From Cenococcum geophilum 1.58 (lineage: Eukaryota; Ascomycota; Dothideomycetes; Gloniales; Gloniaceae), in assembly GCA_001692895.1 (NCBI GenBank), contig KV748190.1:62001-126000 (forward strand): DNA of 64,000 nucleotides, given 5' to 3'. A program made the position numbers and the translations under genes. The notes under the pieces are model-generated. The model did not search any database and had not been told where the DNA came from. It was given only the letters and a program-made list of their open reading frames with translations. Each line of letters starts with the position of its first letter. Positions within the stretch are counted from its first letter, which is position 1. Shown here piece after piece: positions 22,054 to 33,653 of the stretch.

Positions 22054-24697
22054 ATGACTGACAATCGCCATAACGATGATTCGCTGGCTGGTGGTGGATG
22101 CTACGGCCAACAGGAAGAAGTAAGCAGACGGACAGGTCCATCTATTCCACCATCAATCTGTAGAGCTGACACGCCTCTTCGTGAAGGATGAGCAGGGCTT
22201 CTCGGACGAAGCAGGCGGAGTGTCCTTGATGCTAGATAGTTTTCAGATAGTTGCCGAGGCAAAGAATGGATTTGATTAATCTCCACCTCCGGATCCATAT
22301 CTCCAGTACCATCCCACTCCATATGGCCAATATCTGCCTCCCCTCCAATCTCCCGACCAATATAACTAGCCTTCACCTCGCGCTGCAAGTTCAGCATATC
22401 TATCTGAACCTCTACCCTCTCTTGGGCCGCATGCACCCCGGCAGACGGAACACTTGGCACACGATAGGCCTGGCTATTTCGACAACAAGCGCCTCGATCG
22501 GTCCTACAGTCGCCGTGACAGCGTAAGATGGCCTCCCCCGAAAGCAGCGTACCCTGCGCCTCAACCCGTGTCTCGACGCAGTGCGGTGTCTCAACAGGAT
22601 ACATCCATGCGCGATCCTTAGGGCAGCAGATACACTCAGGGAGCTAAATATAAAAACAAGAGTCCTGTTTCCCAGAATCTAGAAAACCCCATACAGCAAC
22701 CTAAGGTAGATTCCTTAGGTATTCCCCAGACAGAAGCAGAGGCTCAACGCCATATCAAAATAATCCAAGATGAGAAGCGCGAGAACTACCGTAGCAGGAA
22801 TGCGAAGGATCTAGAGGGTGCCCTTAACATATTAGCGCATACCCAGACGAATTGCCATTGCCTCTGACTAATAATGACACCAGATTATCCAACGAGCTGT
22901 ATCAGAAGCCTATACACTTTCTTCTAGAGCTGCTTTAGAACGCCGATAACAACGTGTATAAGGATTCCACCACTCCCATAATAAAGATCACCTACTGGAA
23001 TAGCACTCTTCGGTTCGATACCAATAAAATCGGCTTTAGCAGGGCCGATGTTGAGGCAATCTGTAGCATCGCGCACAGCCCGAAGAATAAATCTCAGCGA
23101 GAGGGGAGGCGAATTGGTGAGAAGGGCATCGGCTTTAAGGCTGTCTTCCGAGTGGCCGATGAAGTGTTCATTAATTCCGGCCACTACTTATTCAAATTTA
23201 CTGACAAGAAGTCACTTGGAACCAATAAAGAGGCTCTAGGTAGGCTCGCTCTGGTCTGGGCCGAGTTTCCCAAGGAGCGCCTAACTGGATTTACCTCCAT
23301 TTTGCTCAGGCTTCGACAGCAGGTAGACCACTGGATGCTAGCTAGGGAGATGAAAAAGCTTGATGCGCGACTCCTGATGTTTTTACAGAACTTAAAGGAG
23401 GTCGAAATTAGCGTATTTGAGAACCAGTTTCGTAGCATAAAGTTTACACTGCGAAGAGAGGACTTCATGAGCGAGTACAGCGGGCTTTAATTACGGATTC
23501 TGAAGCCAGACGATAACTCACCCTATATTATCTTTCGATATCCGGTCTCAAACCTCCCAAAAGAAGAGAAACGGAGAAACTGCAATAAGTCTGAAATCGT
23601 TTTAGCATTCCTAAAAATTGTCGCCTCGCCTCCCGGTCAGCAGCAGGAAGAGCAGAAAGCGGTCTCCCAGAAAACCCACAAAGTTTATTCATTCCTTCCT
23701 ATTCGCGACTACGGCTTCAAGGTAGGGCCGCCACCAAATCTAGAAACAGTGGGCTGATCTTAGTGCAGTTTGTCTTTTAAGCCGACTTTGTCCTTATCGC
23801 GAACCGTAAGGAAATTAAATATACTTCCAAGTGGAACAAAGCGCTACGTAACTGTATTCCTAGTGCACTGCTCAAGGCCATTACCAAGTTCAATGCCTCG
23901 GACTTTCGGTACTGCTGGCCTCATTTTTTCCCAGTAAGAGTTAAGAGGGATAACTTCTTCCAAGGCCTTTGGTAGAATATAAAAACCCTACTGTCCGAAA
24001 AGGCCGTCTTGGAATTGACGGGAGGGAACCTTATGTTCCCCTCGGCACTGGTGCTCGTTCCCATAGAGTTTACCAATATAAACCGCCAACCTCTTATCCC
24101 ATCTGGATGCTCCAAGTTTACTTACGTGTCACCTAAATATCCGGTCGAGATATCGGACGCGCTTAAGAGCCTCGGAGTCAAGTGTCTCTTAGCTGAGGAT
24201 TTCCTCGACAACCTCTCTAACTTCATTACTGACCACTTAGACGAGTTTCGGCGCATATCTAAGGAATAGTATTCACGACTCTCTAAAGTTCTTAATTCTC
24301 TTACTGCCAAACATTAACAGCTAATATCCTCCCTTCGCTTTATTCCTCTACGGGACGGGATATGGATAGCGCCCCAAGCCGGGCCCCTTCTGTTTCCTCT
24401 CGTATCTGATAACCTGGTTATTCCTGATAAGATTGGCCCTTTTATTGTCCACTTGGACGCGGCCAGTAACCATACGTGAAAGACTCTGCTTTGTAAGCTT
24501 GGGGCTCAAGATTCCAACAAGCTGGAGGTATGCCGCACTATTATATAAATACATGNCTCGAAGGAGTTCGATCCCAAAGCCGTTTTCAAGACCAACCTAA
24601 TCCACCACGCGGTATTCCTCTACGGCGCGGGCTGGAAGCGCCAGCAGCCCATAGATAATTTCTGGATGGTGTCGGAAGATGAATCGCGTTGTCTTAG
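22054..24697 (+). pseudogene. NOV/sacsin-like GHKL-ATPase protein, 5' part, RIP-damaged
   Basis: A Pro/Ser/Tyr-rich N-terminal region (YLQYHPTPYGQYLPPLQSP, 22290-22345) is followed by the HSP90-like ATPase domain. ELYQKPIHFLLELL-stop-NADNN (22892-22953) is the N-box with CAG to TAG and Asp to Asn changes; IGFSRADVEAICSIAHS and IGEKGIGFKAVFRVADEV (23029-23165) are the nucleotide-binding motifs. A 47-nt intron (23722-23768, GTAGGG...CTGAT...TGCAG) restores FLPIRDYGFK|FVF-stop-ADFVL. Then come FRYCWPHFFPVRV, an open 86-codon piece (24009-24269) and LRFIPLRDGIWIAPQAGPL (24325 onward). A frameshift near 22852 and TAA/TAG/TGA stops disable it. The start is uncertain: ATG 22054 is in another frame from the body, which is readable from about 22120. 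A piggyBac insertion at 24698 splits it. Confidence 0.78.
23722..23768 (+). other. Predicted intron in the NOV/sacsin-like pseudogene
   Basis: GTAGGG donor, CTGAT branch motif, TGCAG acceptor. Removal puts both sides in one frame that matches the family's F-K-F-...-A-D-F-V pattern. The splice sites have survived the mutation. Confidence 0.65.
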
Positions 24698-25699
24698 GGT
24701 GCGTTCGGTTGCAAGTTCAGATTAAAATGAGGGCTTCAGAATAGAGTTGATCTGGAGCTCCAATCTGATTCTGAGGCGACCGTTCGGTTGAATTCTAGTT
24801 CAACTTGACTTCAGCCATAAATTTTGGATGTTCCTTTGACCGCCCAAAAAACACGCTAAAAGTTGCTAAAAAATTGGCAACTTTACCGTATACGGCTTCT
24901 GAACTGAAAGTCTTGGCGTTAGTTTAATCTGGAGGTCTAATCCCTTTGTGTGGCAGAAGAGACTTTTCGTATTGGGCGCTTTGGGCGCTCCTGCCTGGGT
25001 TAGCATGCTGCAGGCACCCTAGCTAGCGTGATTTTATTAGCAAGCCTCACTAAAACGCGTCAATATTGCGATGCCCATGAAATGCTGTAGAAGGCCACCA
25101 CAAAAAACACCTATATATTTTTTGAGGAAGTTGGGCAAAAAGTTAATATATGACGTTATAACTGTAGGTTTCTATTCTTCCTATATTAACCAGCTGCTAA
25201 TTATATAGGAAAATCCTCTATTAGAGTCCTCCCCCAAATTACTGCTACCTATCCACTTTATACGCGTTCTTAACGTTAATAAGGATAAGCCGGTAAAGGA
25301 CCAGCTTAAGGTTATAAGGGAAAATATACTATATATATTAAATAAGGTATACTAAGTGCTACAAGTGGTTAAACGGTTTAATTAGCGGTTATTTAATATA
25401 GAGGATCAATTAAAGGCAGTAGAGGAGGGCTTAAAGGACGCTAAAAAGGACGCTGCAGTAAAGGCTTAATTAGCTTTAGAGTCTTAATATTAGAGGTATA
25501 AGAAAGTAGAGGACCTACCTAGTCATCGCCTACTAAATAAAAGTTGTTAAAACACCAAAGGTATAGAGGAAGCCTATAGGCCTTGTATTTATATACTATT
25601 TGCCTCATTTTTACTATAAGCTTCTTTACCTCTTTCCATCTATATATCTAGCACCTTAGTAGGGTCTTATAGCCTTACTTCCTTATAAAGCTTTTAATA

Positions 25700-27300
25700 G
25701 AACGGTAAGTTCGCGTCTTACACCGTTAAATTATAAGTAGTAGGGTTTTGGCAGTAATATAGGTAGTTTTTTTAATTTATTTTAATATTTTTATAACTAA
25801 ACCCAATACCAGGTTAATATTGCCTATATTTTAGTAAGCTTTAATAAAGAAGACGCTTAGTATTATGCTTATCTAGGCCTATCCACTAACTGCCTATAAT
25901 AACAAGGTTTTATGCCAATTATATATAGAAACGGCGGTGGGTTTAGAAGGGCTTTCTTAACGTCTAGAAGATCTTCTTACTAATAATATAGGCGTTAATT
26001 ATAGCCGTATTAAGCGCCTAGAAGAATAAAGGCAGCTAGGTACATATAGTAGTAATCTAGGTGGTATAGTAGCTTTAAAGTTAATCGTGAATATTAACGC
26101 CGCCTATTTAGTTATTGTAGTCAATAAAGAGCCTAGGAAGCGTTAACTTCTTAATTAAATGATCGCCCTAAACGTGAGCTACCAGTTTCTTAAGGAATAA
26201 ATTATATACCCGCGGCCGACGCTAATTAACTTCATTAACGTCCTTATTACTATATAAGTAAGCTATTATTAAAAACTATACCAAATTCTTGTCCTGCTAT
26301 ACAATTAAAAGCACCAAATTAACTACGCTAACGACTACTTCTGTAATAAAATTAAACAGTAGCCTTTCCTTCCTTTTATTAGCCCTTTTATGCACCTTTA
26401 AATAGTCCTTTAAGTTTAATCAAGCTGTGCTAGCTGTAGTAATTCTAAGTTATTAAAGCACCTAGAGCAACGGAATATTTATAAAGTAGTTATCTAAAAA
26501 TAGACAAAATTGACGAGCCTAAAGAGGGAGCTATTGGGTAAGGTAGAGGATATACTTAGAGGTCTTTAAGAGGACAATATCCTAATAATCTATTTTAGAA
26601 GGAAGCCTAAAAAAGTAGCTAGGTAAGGTAAATATAAAGCTATAGCAATACCTATATTAACAAAGGCTTAATATATTAAAGCCCTTAGATACTGGCTTAC
26701 TAGGCAATTTAATTATAGCTATAGATTGTCTAGTAAACCTTATTATTATCTCATTAAAGCTAACTATAGATCTAAATATAACGTACTTCCTAAACGCCTT
26801 ACCTAAAGGAGTTATTAACGGCTTAATCTTCTTAAAAACCTGACGTTTAACGCCCTCTAGTAGAGGTAGTGAGGTATAGAAGAAGCGCTTAAGTTGCTCC
26901 CATTTTTTTTGGCCCATAAATAAGCTAATTAAATATTTAGGATATTTAGGATCTATAGCCCAAAGGTCTCGCACCTAAGTGACTTTAAAGACGCCTATAT
27001 AGATAATAAGTCCTACCTAAATTATCAATTCGCCAGCAGAGGTCTCCTTCTACGTCCGTAATTATTTACCAGTATATTGTCCTAATTAGTAATATCCGCT
27101 AGCTTTTTAAAACGCTATATATAAGTTTATATTAACCATAAGCTTCTTAAATACACTAACACTAAAGAATAGTAGAAATACTTAAATTGGCAGGTCCTAT
27201 TTAGATCTATACCTACTAGACGCTATACCTATCTAATTTACTAGTATATAATAAGCAGAGCGCTTACTACCCTCTTAATTATCTTAATTATTAGATTTAG
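25700..27300 (-). pseudogene. piggyBac-like transposase (DDE_Tnp_1_7)
   Basis: A 105-codon unbroken piece at 26657-26974 reads YPKYLISLFMGQKKWEQLKR..., then SFNEIIIRFTRQSIAIIKLP and SKPVSKGFNILSLC, the first catalytic segment of piggyBac transposases (family: DE-MI-RF-GR...KLPNKP...G-K-W-L). Further left, with stops, are FLDNYFINIPLL, LTT/IIAYLYSNKDVNEVN, RRPRVYNLFLKK, LFIDYNN-IGGVNIHD-L (family MGGVD-DQ) and PLFF-ALNTAINNAYIVSK. The Asp of FLDN and the DYN-GGV-IHD block are the usual catalytic and structural marks. The N-terminal start was not located. Confidence 0.8.
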
Positions 27301-28000
27301 CGCCCGCGTTAAAGCTGCTAATAGGCTCACTAGTACGCCAAGCGGCAAATATTAACTTATCTAGAAGGTTAATAACTTTAAGATTTAGTTCAGGAATAGC
27401 GGCCATAGGCTCCTATAAAGTAGGGACGGCAGAAAGGCCCATTCTTATAACTTCTTTAGCTAATAGCTCCGGTAGTTTAGTCTTATCTACCTTATCTGCC
27501 TTATCCTTAGCAGTTTCGCCATAGGCCTTAAAAACGGCTCCTAATTCGTCCTCCTTAATATCCTTAATCTGCACTACTACCTACACTTTTAAAGCCGCTA
27601 AAGCCTCTGGAGGCTGTATAGCTACTGCTAATAAGCTATTATATATATACTATATCGCTTAAAAGGATTGTAAATAGGACTTCTAGGCTTAAGGTGCTTT
27701 TGGAGGCTTTAAAGGCCTTAGAGGCTTTAGAGCTAAAAATATATAATGTTTTTTAGGCGGCATAAAGACGATATTTTACTAATAATTTAATGATTAAATA
27801 GACGGCGACAATATTAAAGCTTTTTAATTAACTATACTAAATATTATAGGCTTCCTAGCTATATCGCTGCTATTTACCGCAATATCTAAGCGTTAAAATA
27901 AGGCGCTAGCACCCTTACTAACTAACTCAAGACTTTAACACTAAGCTCTATACAGTATAGAGCCTCTAGATTGGCTTATAAGGCGTGCATATACAAAAAG
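27300..28000. other. 5' part of the piggyBac-like element, no clear gene
   Basis: TA-rich, RIP-mutated. It probably contains the degraded N-terminus and 5' leader of the minus-strand transposase, but I could not follow a frame with confidence. Confidence 0.4.
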
Positions 28001-28180
28001 TCCTAGAAAACTTGCTATATAAAGGGATAAGTTCCAGACCCCATCTAGTTTCAATCTAGGATTATACATACCCGTGCTTTTATAAAGCCACAAACGCGTA
28101 CCAAATGAGGAAGGAACGCGTCCTTTTCTACCAGACCTTTAGTTTAGATCTAATCTAAAGTTTTACAACCAAACGCAGCC

Positions 28181-29381
28181 TTAGCCTTAAAATCTATCTG
28201 GACTCTTAAGACCTCAACTTAGTAAGTTAGGTCTTTGGGAAACACAGGGCAAGATTCACTTTCCTATATAGGGAGTATTTAAAGATATTTCATACACAGG
28301 ATTATTAGGAGTGGCTCCTAGAGAATCTAATGCTATCTATTATACCACGCCTAGTTAATCCAGACGATTCACCAGATATATTCAAGCTCAATAATAACTT
28401 CCGCTTCCTTATTAACAACATTTCCGCATTAGAGGTGCTAAAGCTTTTTAGAGCGCATTAGGCATTTTACCACACATAGATTGTCCCTAGGAAGACTTAG
28501 GTTCTAAAGGGTCGTACAGGAGTGCCTTTTAAAAGCCCTTCCGGGGCCCGTGGCCGGGCTTATTTAGGGTCTTTTAGTAAACCTAACCTAGAGAAGGTAG
28601 CTAAGGAACGGCCCTACAATAAGATAAAAGCTCTCTTTTCATCAATAACGGTTCAGTGCCGTAACGGCTTCTCTGCCCAGCTAGATCAAACTTATCTACC
28701 CCGCAAGGATATATTAGAAGCTCTCGACATACCTAAGTACGCACGTACGTCTGCCTCGGCCAAGTCTACACCGCGGGTGCTTCTTATTTATAAACCCGAT
28801 GCTGCTAACTGGGATTTCCTGGAGAATTTCGGTGTCGTAGTTATAGTAGAAGCTAAGCAGCTGATTTGTCGCCTTAAAAAAGTTAAGGAGACCGGCATAA
28901 CAAAAGAATAGGTCGCCCTACTCTATGAGAGAATTAAGGCCTATGCCAAAGATGAGAATATTGGCTTAATTAAGGAAGTAGTAAGCAAATCGTACATGCG
29001 ACATCCTACTAACGGTGTATTAGGCGGGAGTTCCAAGAAAACATACTAGTATTTATACCTGCGCGGACTACCAGGTAGGTTCGTCTAAAAGGCTATATAT
29101 AGAATGGGCCGGCATGCCTCGCGAAAATTCCACGCTTAAATGACTACTATCCCTAGCGTAAAGCGCTTTTCTGCGATAAGCTAAGCCTTATTTCTGCCAC
29201 TCTTAGAACTATAGTCGCAGAAGCTAAGCAAATTACCTCCAGCGACTCTTTGGGGTACATCCGCGACATTCTCAAGTAACTCGACCAGATAATATATGGA
29301 ACCTATCGATCGGTAGTCCGTGCACCGATAAGTAAGTAAAGAATAAGGACTCTGTCTATTCAAACTATAAAGAAAAGAAGC
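28181..29381 (+). pseudogene. NOV/sacsin-like protein, 3' part after the piggyBac insertion
   Basis: Plus-strand continuation of 22054-24697: SLKIYLDS, VFGKHRARFTFLYREYLKIF (28230-28280), LSIIPRLVNPDDSPDIFKLN (28325-28390) and an open 129-codon stretch at 28522-28911 (ARGRAYLGSFSKP, LPRKDILEALDIPKYA). Then follow YAKDENIGLIKEVVSKSYMR and YLYLRGLPGR, and KLSLISATLRTIVAEAKQIT in a shifted frame. TAG stops and at least one frameshift occur. The sequence stops abruptly at about 29381 where gypsy remnant F begins, so the natural end of the gene is missing. Confidence 0.72.
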
Positions 29382-30368
29382 TACTACTAGCTCCTGTATT
29401 AATTAGGACTTAAGTATTAGCCTATTAATTATTCTGCTAAAGATAATAGTTAACAGTTATGCTACGGTTCTAAAAGTTAGAGTTTATAATATTTAAAGTA
29501 TTTAATAAAATCCTAAGGCAGAACCGTCTCGGAAAGCGACTTAACTCTAAAATATACCTTTTAGTGGCGAGCGGAAAGGGGTTCCTATAGAACGTTAGTT
29601 ATAGCTTTATCCTTATAAGTAGTACTTACTAAATAGAGGGCTGGAACTAGGTAAAGATTAGGGACAGTAACTAGAAGATTAATACGGTAAACAATTGCTA
29701 GTATTAGCTGTTTATAAATTATATTTAGGTATAAGGACGGAGTAGTAGTTAGAGAAGTAGAAGTTACTTCTATATTTAAAATAAAGGCCTAACTTAATAC
29801 GTTATTCTTATTTAGAGGACCCTAATAGGATATATCCTAGGGTCCCAGTGTTAATATCTATAGCATTAAGGTACTTAAGTTAAGATAATTTAGTGGACGT
29901 TTATAGGGCTGTTATATTATATTAAGGAGCATATTTTAGTGTTAGGCGTAGTATATTATTATACCATTTATTAATAACGTTTATATAGGCATTAAGAGCT
30001 CCTAGTAAGTCTACACCTATTAGGGAGGGTTTTAGTTTAGGGCTTAGAGATTTAATAAGGCTATTAACTAGTATAGAGTTATTCTAGCCAGTTTCCTTTA
30101 CGTAATGGTTAAATTTGGAAAAATATACTAGGAAACTCTTTGTTCCTTAAGCTATATAGTTTATCTTTTTTTAAGTAATAGCTTAGCGGTTCGGATCCCT
30201 ATATATAGCTTTAAAAAGTATAACTAGTCTTTATACTAAGTTTAGTTAAAAAGGTTTAATAAGGTTAGCTACCTCTTTTCTTAGTTAACTTACGGCGTAG
30301 TAGAGTTAGTTAACTTTAGTTAGGTAACAGTTAGCGTTACTAGTTAGCTTATTTTTAAGCTAGCTTAG

Positions 30369-30636
30369 TGTATAATTACAGCACCTGTTGTACCAACCGC
30401 GTACTTACGCGTTCGGTACACCAACTACGCGTCTACGCATTCGGTGCACCAACCACCCACTTACACGTCTAGTGCACCCCTAAAGCACTAACTAATTAGG
30501 GGGAGGTGCGATAGTATATAGACCGCGTAGTCTACCTCAATAGAATCGACAGTTACCATCCAAACGAGCATACAATACTATACGTATTTCGTGCCCCTAG
30601 ATACAACTCACTCGTGCTATTAAGTTAGTACAAACA
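30369..30636 (+). repeat. 5' LTR of E
   Basis: 268 bp, identical in length to 33654-33921. It contains three imperfect 26-28-bp units beginning gtRcacc / gtaccaacc between 30390 and 30475. Confidence 0.92.
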
Positions 30637-31015
30637 CTGATTAGTAAGCGCGCACAGATCAGTAATTACTCGACACCTCCCCCAAGCGATACTCGACAGC
30701 GACCACCTATTTAGACTCCTAGTACAACCTGCTAGAAGGTTAGAAGTCGGGGATTACGGACCTATCACTAACCCTATATACTTATTTAAGTCTTAGTACA
30801 GTTTACTAAAAGTTATAGATGCGAATACAGACCTATACGGAACCCCTATCCTTAACCCCCTTAAACCTTAAACCTCTTTAGACCTTTTACGGAAACCCCC
30901 TACCCTCCTATAAACCATTACGGACCTATTAATTAATTTTACGGACCGTTATAAGACCTCCCCCACCCGTTATAAGCTGCTACCACCCGCTACGCACTAT
31001 ACTACACTATATAGT

Positions 31016-32560
31016 ATGGCAGACATTAGCAAGCAAGTTAGCGAAGGTCAAAAAAAGTGGAGATAAGGAGTCGACGTTACGTCTATAAACAACGTTAACG
31101 ACTATATTAGTTTTAAAATCCTTAAATACAAATACTTTAAGCTTATAAATGACGACCTATAGGAGTAATACTAGGAAGACTTTGTAGACTTTACGGAAGC
31201 TACTTTTAAGGCTTGCGACTATATAGCTACCTATAATTTACGAACCCTTTTACGTTACTAAGGTGTATAGGTTAATAAGCGAGTTACCATTGCACAGTCT
31301 TTATACGACATACTATGCAAGGAGGACCAAACGGAATAGACTAAAGAGGAAGTCCTAGACCACATTAATACCAATGGATTCTTTACCTCTTGTAAACTTA
31401 ACGGGATCTTTATAAGACCTTCAATATATATAAATCTACCATTACCTAGAGAAATAGGACTTTTGCCATATATAACGTTAAAAGAAGAGATCATTAAAAT
31501 GTTAAATGAGGACGAGATACAGGTGGACTCTGGAAATCGATAGGTAGACTCCAGTGAAAATCGATAGGTAGACTCCAGCGGAAATCAAGACCAAGCGAAC
31601 GATTAAGAGAATACAATAAGCCCGCAAGCCTCGAAGAACGATCCTCTACCCAACCTACCTACCCTAGCTACTACAACAGCTCCGTTAATACAAGCCTCGT
31701 CCGTACAAGCCCTATCCGTATAAGCTACGTCCGTATAAGCTCCACCCCAAGCTCCGCCTGCATAACCTCCGTCCGCGCAACCTCCGTCTACGCAACCTCC
31801 GTCTATACAAGCTCCGTCAGCACAAGCTCTGTCAGCGCAAGCTCCGTCTATATAAGCTCCGCCCGCGCAAGCTACGTCCGCGCAAGCTCCGCATATACAA
31901 GCTCCGCCTATATAAGCTCCGCCCGCGCAAGCTCCGTCTACGCAAGCTCCGCATATATAAGCTCCGCCCACACAAGCTTCGTCCGCGCAAGCCCCGCCTA
32001 TATAAGCTCCATCCGTACAAGCTCCGCCCACGCAAGCTCTATCAGCGCAAGCTTCGCCTATACAAGCTACATCCGCGCAAGCTCCGCCAGCTTTATCCTC
32101 TTTGTTAACCAAAGCCAAGGAGCCACGGCAGCTAAGCTCATACGAACCTCTATAACCTACCCAGCAATCACTACCTGCGGTAACTGCCCTCACCCTACCT
32201 AGTCTTCCTCCCGCCCAGTATTTTTACCCTAGTACTGCCAATACCAAACCTACTAAACCTGCCGTAAAGCGTAGCTAAGGACACCCCTAAAAGAACCCTA
32301 TAACTAAGAACCCCATAACTAAAAACCCTATAACGGAGAATCACCTAACCTCCGCAGACACATCCGTAAGGCAATCTCCGCCTACGGATATATCAGTTCT
32401 AGTATAAAGAAAACCTTTTACAGACTTATAACCCAAGGAGATTAATGGACTACTTAAAAAGGATATTCCTACGGTTATAACGGAGAGAGACGTTCCACAA
32501 GGCGGAAAGGACTTAGTCCTTAAGTAATCGCCTACAATTTAACGAGTTAGTTAACGGTCC
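31016..32560 (+). pseudogene. Gag-like frame of E with a 5-residue tandem repeat, joined to an RT start
   Basis: ATG at 31016 gives MADISKQVSEGQKKWR, as in D (whose ATG is now ATA), then DFVDFTEATFKACDYIATYN. After 31330 the product differs from D and includes a short 24-bp repeat (VDSSGN-type, 31520-31590) and a long 15-bp tandem repeat (31691-32090). Beyond it comes TKPTKPAVKRS, the linker that in D lies after integrase, then LKPKEINGLLKKDIPTVITE and RDVPQG near 32420-32500, the beginning of reverse transcriptase. Protease and integrase are absent between them. Confidence 0.65.
31691..32090 (+). repeat. 15-bp coding minisatellite in E, about 26 units
   Basis: Tandem units of the form caagctccgYcYRYg. 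On the plus strand they encode repeated QAPPA / QAPSI pentapeptides, with a few TAA where CAA is expected. The period is a multiple of three, so the reading frame is kept. The region is richer in GC and CpG than the rest of the element. Confidence 0.9.
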
Positions 32561-32839
32561 TCTATTACAACGTATAAAGTCTTAAACCCGCCAGGTAGTA
32601 CTTAAGCCTTTACTACGGACCTATAAAACCCGCAAACTGACTTAGATACCCACTTTACGGACCGCCGCTACCGCCAGCAGTACCAAAATCCACCGCCTAT
32701 ACCGCCGTTTTAACTACCCCTTAAGCTTAACCTACATTTAAGAATCTTTTAACTATAACCTATGCTACCCTACTAGTGCTAAGATCCACCGCCTACACCA
32801 CTACTTCGGCTACACACTAGCCAAAAAGCTGTATTACGG

Positions 32840-33130
32840 CCATAGCTACTTTAATAAAAGCCGTTCTAGTTAAGGTGTATTAGCCCGTTAGGCTTATTAA
32901 GTAAGCTTACCTAGCTTTACGGAGAGCCTACCGGATTATTATAGACGAGTATAGAGATATTTAAAAGGAACTAGCTTTACAGATGGCCGTAAAAGCCGTT
33001 AACGACACCGCTGGCCTAAATGGACTGGTACCTACCCTTTTGGTTTACAGAGCCTACCCAAGGATAAGTAACCTAGACCCTCCTACCCTATCTATTATGG
33101 ATTAAGTAGCTGTAATATAGAAGGTAATAG
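32840..33130 (+). pseudogene. Displaced integrase C-terminal segment in E
   Basis: The plus strand reads TKAVLVKVY, VRLIK-AYLALRRAYRIIIDE, YRDIQKELALQMAVKAVND, NGLVPTLLVYRAYPRISNLD. In D the matching segment (minus strand, about 42260-42000) lies before the TKPAKPAVKR linker and the RT; in E it comes after both, so the order is inverted without inversion of the DNA strand. Confidence 0.7.
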
Positions 33131-33653
33131 CTAAATATAGTTAAGCCATAGGTTACCAAACGGGTAAAGAGAAAGGGAGATAAGGAAAATGGTATAAGTA
33201 AGTTAGTTAATTGCCGTATGGTTCGTCTATGGCCCATTAGAAAGCTATACGGTTTACTTTACAACTATAAGTAGGACTTATAGTTTATTTACAGCCCATC
33301 AGAAGGCCGTACGGTTTATTTACAGCCCGTTAAAAGGCTATATAGTTTATTTTACGGACCGTAAGCAGGACTTACGGCTAACTTAGAGCACCGGTACCTT
33401 GGGAAGGAATTTCCTATATATTTCTTTTGCATTTTATGGTTTTATTAAAGCAAATTACGGAGGCTATATATAAGCGGTTCTATTTTTAAGTACCGCTAGT
33501 ATATAATTATAGCACCTACTATACAGAGGAATCTCCTATATATTTCTTATGTTTTACAGTTTTATATCTTACGTATTTCTTTTATATTTTACGGTTTTAT
33601 TAAAGTAATTACAAAGGCTGTATAGAGGTGGTTTTATTTTTAAGTACCGCTAG

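Larger units (their letters stand above)
24698..28180 (-). mobile_element. piggyBac-like DNA transposon inside the NOV/sacsin-like gene
   Basis: The ends are short imperfect inverted repeats, GGTGCGTTCGGTTG at the left and the complement of GGCTGCGTTTGGTTG at the right, flanked by ttag at 24694-24697 and 28181-28184. Removing the element and one ttag restores the host reading frame (ESRCL|SLKIYLDS). The minus strand encodes a DDE_Tnp_1_7 transposase. Length 3,483 bp, interior RIP-damaged. Confidence 0.85.

Noticed and set aside
22101..22604. 167-codon minus-strand frame
   Set aside because: Lies opposite the Pro-rich N-terminal region of the NOV/sacsin-like pseudogene, whose plus-strand frame links to recognisable ATPase motifs.
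31691..32090. CRISPR-like array
   Set aside because: Units are contiguous 15-mers without spacers, inside a eukaryotic retrotransposon frame.
31603..32193. 196-codon minus-strand frame rich in Gly-Ala-Cys-Asp (GACADGACADG)
   Set aside because: It is the reverse strand of the 15-bp minisatellite of copia derivative E; the plus strand is the gag direction and period 15 keeps all frames open by chance.
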